A DNA stretch of 19,655 nucleotides, taken from NCBI GenBank assembly GCA_045580405.1, contig JAZNNT010000013.1, positions 1 through 19,655 of the forward strand, written 5' to 3'. The notes below the pieces were generated by a model. It was not told where the DNA came from. It was given only the letters and a program-made list of their open reading frames with translations, and did not search any database. This document shows, one piece after another, positions 16,587-19,655 of this stretch. Both the position numbers and the translations under genes were made by a program. This DNA comes from SIG452 sp045580405 (GTDB lineage: Bacteria; Bacillota; Clostridia; UMGS1840). Positions within the stretch are counted from its first letter, which is position 1. Each line of letters opens with the position of its first letter.

Positions 16587-16615
16587 ACCATAGCATATCC
16601 AAATAGCGATATCAA
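16587..16615 (-). promoter_or_regulatory. sigma-A promoter for LytTR-DUF3021
   Basis: On the minus strand TTGATA (16615-16610) and TATGGT (16592-16587) are separated by 17 bases. The predicted start is near 16580, about 25 nt before the LytTR ATG. The -35 box overlaps the palindrome TTGATATCGC. Upstream of it lies only the direct-repeat region. Confidence 0.7.
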
Positions 16616-16659
16616 GTATTTTTGTCTGTTCGGTCCTTTTTTTGCCCTCATCGGGTAAA

Positions 16660-16750
16660 AAACGCTCGTTGCACCCTTGGTGTTCAAGTCACGATTATAT
16701 AGAAAAAGGAAATCCTCTTGGATTTCCTTTTCTGGAGCTGGTGGCGTGAC
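16660..16750 (-). repeat. 91-bp direct repeat, distal copy (truncated tRNA 3' end plus terminator)
   Basis: This copy matches 16856-16946 at 90 of 91 bases; the only difference is G at 16693 against A at 16889. Read on the minus strand it starts with the last 18 nt of tRNA-Thr including CCA (16750-16733). A terminator hairpin follows (16731-16704), then the 13-base GTGACTTGAACAC, then an arm ending near CAACGAGCGTT. The tRNA body is missing, so this copy cannot make a tRNA. The near-identity implies a recent duplication or ongoing homogenisation. Confidence 0.95.
16704..16731 (-). terminator. terminator hairpin in the distal repeat copy
   Basis: AAAAGGAAATCC pairs with GGATTTCCTTTT over 12 bases around AAGA on the minus strand, and a further T is followed by CTATAT. 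It is identical to the tRNA-Thr terminator 196 bp away. It would stop transcription of anything read from the spacer element at 16733-16824. Confidence 0.8.
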
Positions 16751-16824
16751 GCAGCCGCTTATAAAAGCGTCTTGTCTGCTGGTCGACCCAAGCCTTCGGC
16801 TTCGGTACCCGACTGCGCACCAAC
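16733..16824 (-). other. tRNA-like structured spacer ending in a tRNA-Thr 3' tail
   Basis: Read on the minus strand, GTTGGTG (16824-16818) can pair with CACCAGC (16743-16737) as a seven-base acceptor-like stem with one G-U pair, followed by TCCA. CGCAG pairs with CTGCG inside it. Further hairpins are TCGG/CCGA, AAGCC/GGCTT and CGCTT/AAGCG, and GGTCGACC is a palindrome. The total is 92 nt. There is no T-loop sequence and no anticodon arm like the neighbouring tRNA, so it is not a working tRNA. It may be an RNA, a mobile repeat or a tRNA relic. No protein reading is favoured. Confidence 0.4.
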
Positions 16825-16855
16825 TCGCTAAAAACTTGCCCCCGGCAACTTTTCT

Positions 16856-16946
16856 AAACGCTCGTTGCACCCTTGGTGTTCAAGTCACAATTATATAGAA
16901 AAAGGAAATCCTCTTGGATTTCCTTTTCTGGAGCTGGTGGCGTGAC
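16856..16946 (-). repeat. 91-bp direct repeat, proximal copy (contains the tRNA-Thr 3' end)
   Basis: Partner of the copy at 16660-16750, offset by 196 bp. On the minus strand it begins inside the tRNA-Thr gene at 16946, covers its last 18 nt with CCA, then its terminator, then about 40 bp of downstream sequence. The repeat boundary inside the 3' end of a tRNA gene is the pattern left by tRNA-targeted integration or by unequal exchange between tRNA loci. Confidence 0.95.
16900..16927 (-). terminator. rho-independent terminator of tRNA-Thr
   Basis: One base after the encoded CCA, AAAAGGAAATCC pairs with GGATTTCCTTTT over 12 bases around AAGA on the minus strand, followed by TCTATAT. The stem is also followed by four T residues on the plus strand, so weak bidirectional action is possible. 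Confidence 0.9.
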
Positions 16947-17004
16947 TTGAACACGTGACCTTCTCATTACGAGTGAGATGCTCTACCGACTGAGCTACAC
17001 CAGC
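16929..17004 (-). tRNA. tRNA-Thr (anticodon CGU), CCA encoded
   Basis: The 76-nt complement folds as a cloverleaf. The acceptor stem is GCTGGTG/CACCAGC. The D arm is GCTC-AGTCGGTA-GAGC. The anticodon stem TCTCA/TGAGA carries the loop CTCGTAA, giving anticodon CGU for Thr codon ACG. The variable loop is AGGTC and the T-arm is ACGTG-TTCAAGT-CACGC. The first T-stem pair is A-C, a mismatch where most bacterial copies have G-C. The discriminator is T and CCA is encoded. Its last 18 nt are duplicated at 16733-16750. It lies between jag and the LytTR operon. Confidence 0.95.
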
Positions 17005-17014
17005 ATATATGACA

Positions 17015-17050
17015 GGGCTGTACTTTTTTCATACAGCCCCGTATTTTTTT
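17015..17050 (+). terminator. hairpin with plus-strand T-run upstream of tRNA-Thr
   Basis: GGGCTGTA (17015-17022) pairs with TACAGCCC (17032-17039), and on the plus strand CGTATTTTTTT follows, giving a terminator form. On the minus strand only an A-run precedes it and no T-run follows. No plus-strand gene ends here, so it may block antisense transcription from the repeat region, or simply separate the jag operon from the tRNA. Confidence 0.5.
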
Positions 17051-17094
17051 CAATGTTCGCACCATAAAATCAGGCGATGAGAAAATAGCGCAGA

Positions 17095-17166
17095 ATCAAC
17101 AAACCGAACCCATAGGGGTTATCCGAAGGCGCACCGTGTGTACGCCGAGTGATAAGGTTTGTTGGT
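17095..17166. repeat. multi-branched inverted-repeat element between jag and tRNA-Thr
   Basis: The outer arms CAACAAACC (17097-17105) and GGTTTGTTG (17156-17164) are perfect nine-base inverted repeats. Inside them are AACCC/GGGTT (17107-17120) and a second arm with ATC/GAT closing over GGCG/CGCC and CAC/GTG (17121-17153), making a three-way junction on either strand. It encodes no protein. The form is that of a miniature palindromic repeat or structured RNA, but no known family is recognised. Confidence 0.5.
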
Positions 17167-17196
17167 AATAAAACGCTCTGCGGTATTTTACCGAGC
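17167..17196 (-). terminator. possible terminator after jag
   Basis: Seven bases after the jag stop, the minus strand reads GCTCGGTA-AAA-TACC-gca-GAGC followed by GTTTTATT. The stem has a three-base bulge and the T-run is short, so the call is tentative, but the position suits the end of rnpA-yidD-yidC-jag. Confidence 0.4.
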
Positions 17197-17202
17197 CACT
17201 CC

Positions 17203-18027
17203 TTATTCTTCGGTGGTTTCTTCCACTACTTCCTGATTCTGCTGATTTCTGTGTTTAAATGCAACAATCAGACGTCTCTGGGGTTCCACACCTACAGAAT
17301 AAGTAGTAATCATCGGATAGCTCTGCAGTGCCGAATGAATAATTCTTCTTTCATAGGCTTTCATGGGTTCCAACTCGTACTTACCGTGTGACTTGATAAC
17401 GCGGTTTGCAATACTCTTTGCCAGACCGGTCAATGTTTTTTCACGCTTCATACGGTAGTCTTCCGTATCTAAACGGATTTTTTCGCCGCCTTTAACCTTT
17501 TTGTTGAATGCCAGCTGCAGCATATGCTGGATAGCATCCAAAGTATCACCGTGTTTTCCGATAATATTGCCGGCTTCGTCTCCAACTAAGTTAACGGAAA
17601 TGATTCTGCCCTTCTGAGTAACTTCTGCAGTCACGGAAATGCCCATCAAACGAAACAGCTCTTTCACATATTCTTCCACAAATGCAACACCATTTTCAGT
17701 AGGAACAAAGTCGGTATCGTCTTCATAATTTACAACCGGTTTTTTGGGCTCCGGCTTCACTTCTTCACGAACAATCTTCTTTTCTGTTCTTTCAGATCTC
17801 GTTTTGGGCGCCTTTGCTTCCTTTTTGGGAGCAAAAACAGTTTCTTCCGGTTTTTTTACGTCATATCTTGCTAAAATTCTTGCAGGCTTTGCGCCAATTC
17901 CCAGAAAACCTGCGGTGGGTGTATTTAAAATTTCAAATTCAATTAAATCTCTGTCAACTGCCAGTTCCAGTACTGCTTTTTCAATTGCTTCGTCTACTGT
18001 TTTGGCTGTGGTGATAATTTCTTTCAC
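17203..18027 (-). CDS. jag: Jag / KhpB (EloR) RNA-binding protein
   Basis: Jag_N-KH-R3H protein, 274 residues, that binds RNA and in Gram-positive bacteria takes part in cell-elongation and division control with KhpA (family knowledge). The Jag_N domain is at about 1-55 (TAGFLGIGAKPARI). A charged linker rich in K, E and P runs about 58-105. The KH domain carries IIGKHGD (155-161), and the C-terminal R3H domain has R227 and H231 in ERRIIH. The start is GTG 18027, the usual MKEI beginning, with AAAGG about 13 bases upstream; no ATG fits. It lies 18 nt after yidC. In most relatives mnmE follows, but here tRNA-Thr and the repeat region follow. Confidence 0.94.
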   Translation of the reverse strand: MKEIITTAKTVDEAIEKAVLELAVDRDLIEFEILNTPTAGFLGIGAKPARILARYDVKKPEETVFAPKKEAKAPKTRSERTEKKIVREEVKPEPKKPVVNYEDDTDFVPTENGVAFVEEYVKELFRLMGISVTAEVTQKGRIISVNLVGDEAGNIIGKHGDTLDAIQHMLQLAFNKKVKGGEKIRLDTEDYRMKREKTLTGLAKSIANRVIKSHGKYELEPMKAYERRIIHSALQSYPMITTYSVGVEPQRRLIVAFKHRNQQNQEVVEETTEE

Positions 18028-18045
18028 AGATGTTGTCCAACCTTT

Positions 18046-18957
18046 CTATTTCTTTTTCTTCTTTTTATTTTCTTTCTTTTCCAAACGTTTTGCTTCTTCT
18101 TTTACAGTAATTTCGTTCACTTCTTTGCGAACCACATAACGGTCTAAGGTAAAGCTCTGCAGAATCTGCAGAATGTTACCAACAATCCAGTACAACCCCA
18201 TTGCTGACGGCAGAATATAACAGAAATACCCTGTCATCAACGGGAAAATATACTGCATGGTTTTCGCCTGAGATGCCTGTTCCTCGGTCTGATTATTTGC
18301 CATTTTCTGAGAAATATAACTGGTTAAGAAAGTGGTTAACGCTGCAACAATGGGGAAAATCCAGTAAATCGGCTGTGCCATTGCAACTGCACCGGGAGTA
18401 TTTCCTAAATTCAGGCCCAGGAAATTAAAATTCATATAAAAGCTTTCTGCCGTAAGACCGTACTGAGCTGTAACTTCTGCCAGTCTGGTACCTGCTTCTG
18501 CCATATTGTTGCTGACCCATGCAACCACGTCCAACTGAGTCATTCTGGCAATATTTTCGCCTGCCAAAGCCTGCATCGCCTGAGTGATTCCCTGAACACC
18601 GGGCTGCAAGATATAAGTAGCGGGATTCTGAATAATCCCGTAAACTGCAAATAAAATGGGCATCTGAATCAGAAGAGGTAAACAACTGCTCATGGGATTG
18701 ATTTTGTTCTGCTGATACAGTTTTACCGTTTCTTCATTCAGTTTTTCCTTATCATACTGATATTTCTTCTGAAGTTCCTGCAATGCAGGCTGAATTTTCT
18801 GCATATGAGCCATGGATTTCTGCTGTTTGATCACTAAAGGCAACATACACAGACGAACCAGAACAGTGAACACAATAATAGAGAACCCAAAGTTCTGGAA
18901 TAAACCGTAGATGAATTTCATCACGGTTCCCAACAACACGTAAATAAATTCAAACAT
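18046..18957 (-). CDS. yidC: membrane protein insertase YidC (Oxa1/SpoIIIJ type)
   Basis: Inserts and folds membrane proteins with or without Sec. The 303-residue product lacks the large periplasmic domain of proteobacterial YidC. Transmembrane segments lie near 22-42, 92-112, 195-216 and 235-265. The conserved cavity arginine is R35 in FTVLVRLCMLPL, and a basic coiled loop at 45-88 faces the cytoplasm. An external segment at 118-190 is longer than in Bacillus SpoIIIJ, as in many Clostridia. The tail is very lysine-rich (KKENKKKKKK), suited to ribosome contact. No lipobox cysteine is present at the N-terminus. AAAGGA lies eight bases before ATG 18957. Confidence 0.95.
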   Translation of the reverse strand: MFEFIYVLLGTVMKFIYGLFQNFGFSIIVFTVLVRLCMLPLVIKQQKSMAHMQKIQPALQELQKKYQYDKEKLNEETVKLYQQNKINPMSSCLPLLIQMPILFAVYGIIQNPATYILQPGVQGITQAMQALAGENIARMTQLDVVAWVSNNMAEAGTRLAEVTAQYGLTAESFYMNFNFLGLNLGNTPGAVAMAQPIYWIFPIVAALTTFLTSYISQKMANNQTEEQASQAKTMQYIFPLMTGYFCYILPSAMGLYWIVGNILQILQSFTLDRYVVRKEVNEITVKEEAKRLEKKENKKKKKK

Positions 18958-18984
18958 TTCTAAATCCTTTCTGTCACCGGGACA

Positions 18985-19194
18985 TTACGGATAATCTACT
19001 CCTCCCGGATTCCATGGATTGCAACGAAGGATACGCCAGCAAGCCTTCAAAAAGCCTTTCAAAAAACCATACTTTTTGACAGCCAAAATAGCATACTGGG
19101 AGCAAGTGGGATAAAATCGACAATGAGCACCAAGAAGCGGAGATATCCACTTCTGATAACCACGAACCAACAAAATAAACAGTTTACCTAACAT
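18985..19194 (-). CDS. yidD: membrane protein insertion efficiency factor YidD
   Basis: Small peripheral membrane protein that assists YidC-dependent insertion. The family signatures are clear: GYQKWISPLLGAHCRFYPTCSQYA and the C-terminal CNPWNPGGVDYP. ATG 19194 gives 69 residues, has AGGTG six bases upstream and overlaps the rnpA stop by 11 bases. A GTG at 19203 in the same frame is an alternative but has a poorer site. The rnpA-yidD overlap is common and implies coupled translation. Confidence 0.94.
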   Translation of the reverse strand: MLGKLFILLVRGYQKWISPLLGAHCRFYPTCSQYAILAVKKYGFLKGFLKACWRILRCNPWNPGGVDYP

Positions 19195-19525
19195 CAAATG
19201 CACCTGCTTTATGTAACAGTTTGGAAAGCTCGTTTCCTAAGGTGAAAAAATCGGTACCTAAAATTGCAGGTCGCGCCACAATCACCAAATCGTAGCCCGG
19301 CTTCATGGTGGGGAAAAAGAGCCGCATATTCTCAAAAATCAACCGTCTTGCACGGTTTCTTTTGCAGGCTTTCCCGATTTTTTTGGTAGCAGTAATGCCG
19401 TAACGCAAATCCTTGTGATTATTGTTACGGTAATACAGCACCACATATCTGCCGGGATAAGACTGCCCTTTTTTGTAAACTCTCTGAAATTCGTAGTTTT
19501 CTGTTAAAGAAGTAGCGTGAATCAA
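19184..19525 (-). CDS. rnpA: ribonuclease P protein component
   Basis: Protein subunit of RNase P, which with the RnpB RNA removes tRNA 5' leaders. The 113 residues match the family. The N-terminal SLTENYEFQRVYKKG corresponds to the usual start, and the signature KRNRARRLI is at 55-63. The frame has no ATG at the right place; TTG 19525 has a strong GAGGGAG five bases upstream and gives the expected N-terminus, so it is the start. It precedes yidD with an 11-base overlap. rpmH normally lies upstream, here beyond the right edge. Confidence 0.94.
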   Translation of the reverse strand: MIHATSLTENYEFQRVYKKGQSYPGRYVVLYYRNNNHKDLRYGITATKKIGKACKRNRARRLIFENMRLFFPTMKPGYDLVIVARPAILGTDFFTLGNELSKLLHKAGAFDVR

Positions 19526-19571
19526 ACCGTCTCCCTCACATTTTTAGAAAAATCCAACGAACGTTGCAATC

Positions 19572-19595
19572 TTTTTGATGAACACACATCAAAAA
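19572..19595. repeat. perfect nine-base inverted repeat upstream of rnpA
   Basis: TTTTTGATG and CATCAAAAA flank the six-base loop AACACA. On either strand the stem ends in A residues rather than T, so it is not a normal terminator. It could be an operator or a leader hairpin between rpmH and rnpA. Confidence 0.45.
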
Positions 19596-19603
19596 AACGC
19601 TAA

Positions 19604-19628
19604 TAAAGAAAAAATGCCGTAAGCATTT
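19604..19628 (-). terminator. short terminator-like hairpin near the right edge
   Basis: On the minus strand AAATGC-TTACG-GCATTT is followed by TTTCTTT. The six-base-pair stem with a T-rich tail may attenuate transcription between rpmH and rnpA. The remaining bases to 19655 show no complete gene; the last codons of rpmH might lie there but cannot be identified. Confidence 0.35.
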
Positions 19629-19655
19629 AAGCAACTGACGACATTTCTTATCTTA

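Noticed and set aside
16556..16870. N-terminal extension of the LytTR frame, giving a 252-residue protein
   Set aside because: The extension translates the direct repeat and its terminator. ATG 16555 has an excellent ribosome binding site, lies just after a promoter at 16587-16615, and gives the expected LytTR protein.
16660..16946. CRISPR array from the repeated 91-bp units
   Set aside because: There are only two copies, the repeat is far too long, it contains a tRNA end and terminator, and no cas genes are near.
19629..19655. 3' end of rpmH
   Set aside because: Gene order makes it likely just beyond the edge, but the last bases do not show the conserved L34 C-terminus, so no feature is called.

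Overview
The window is a chromosomal segment of a Bacillota bacterium, most probably an uncultured Clostridia lineage. This is inferred from the low-to-middle GC content, strong AGGAGG-type ribosome binding sites, near-consensus sigma-A promoters, the gdpP-rplI-dnaB and rnpA-yidD-yidC-jag gene orders, and a short YidC2-type insertase. No species can be named from sequence alone.

Layout. (1) 1-10534, minus strand: a long housekeeping block transcribed leftward, lepA-hemW, then gdpP-rplI-dnaB-tilS-hpt-ftsH, with ftsH cut by the left edge. Two strong promoters are visible. One lies upstream of lepA. The other has its -35 box over the hemW stop codon and drives gdpP onward. Most junctions are short or overlapping (hemW/lepA 1 nt, tilS/dnaB 11 nt, dnaB/rplI 3-nt gap). 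(2) 10598-13380, plus strand: an arginine operon argD-argF-GNAT acetyltransferase, with a perfect consensus promoter flanked by ARG-box-like palindromes and ended by a bidirectional terminator. (3) 13386-15671: a Gfo/Idh/MocA oxidoreductase (minus) divergent from an AraC-type regulator (plus), a likely local regulator/target pair. (4) 15675-16615, minus: a LytTR regulator translationally coupled to a four-helix DUF3021 membrane protein. (5) 16660-17202: a repeat-rich, gene-poor stretch around tRNA-Thr(CGU). A 91-bp direct repeat (90/91 identical, 196-bp period) includes the last 18 nt of the tRNA and its terminator. Two multi-hairpin elements are also present. (6) 17203-19525, minus: rnpA-yidD-yidC-jag, the usual origin-proximal membrane-insertion/RNase P cluster. 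rpmH and dnaA would be expected just beyond the right edge.

Most of the window is ordinary core genome: protein quality control (FtsH), tRNA-Ile lysidine synthesis (TilS), purine salvage (Hpt), replication (DnaB), c-di-AMP turnover (GdpP), translation (LepA, L9), haem trafficking (HemW) and membrane insertion (YidC/YidD). The part least explained by known genes is the tRNA-Thr repeat region at 16660-17170. It looks like a tandem, tRNA-3'-end-anchored duplication with a structured spacer, and it is the best candidate for something undescribed. No CRISPR array, transposase, integrase or phage gene was seen.
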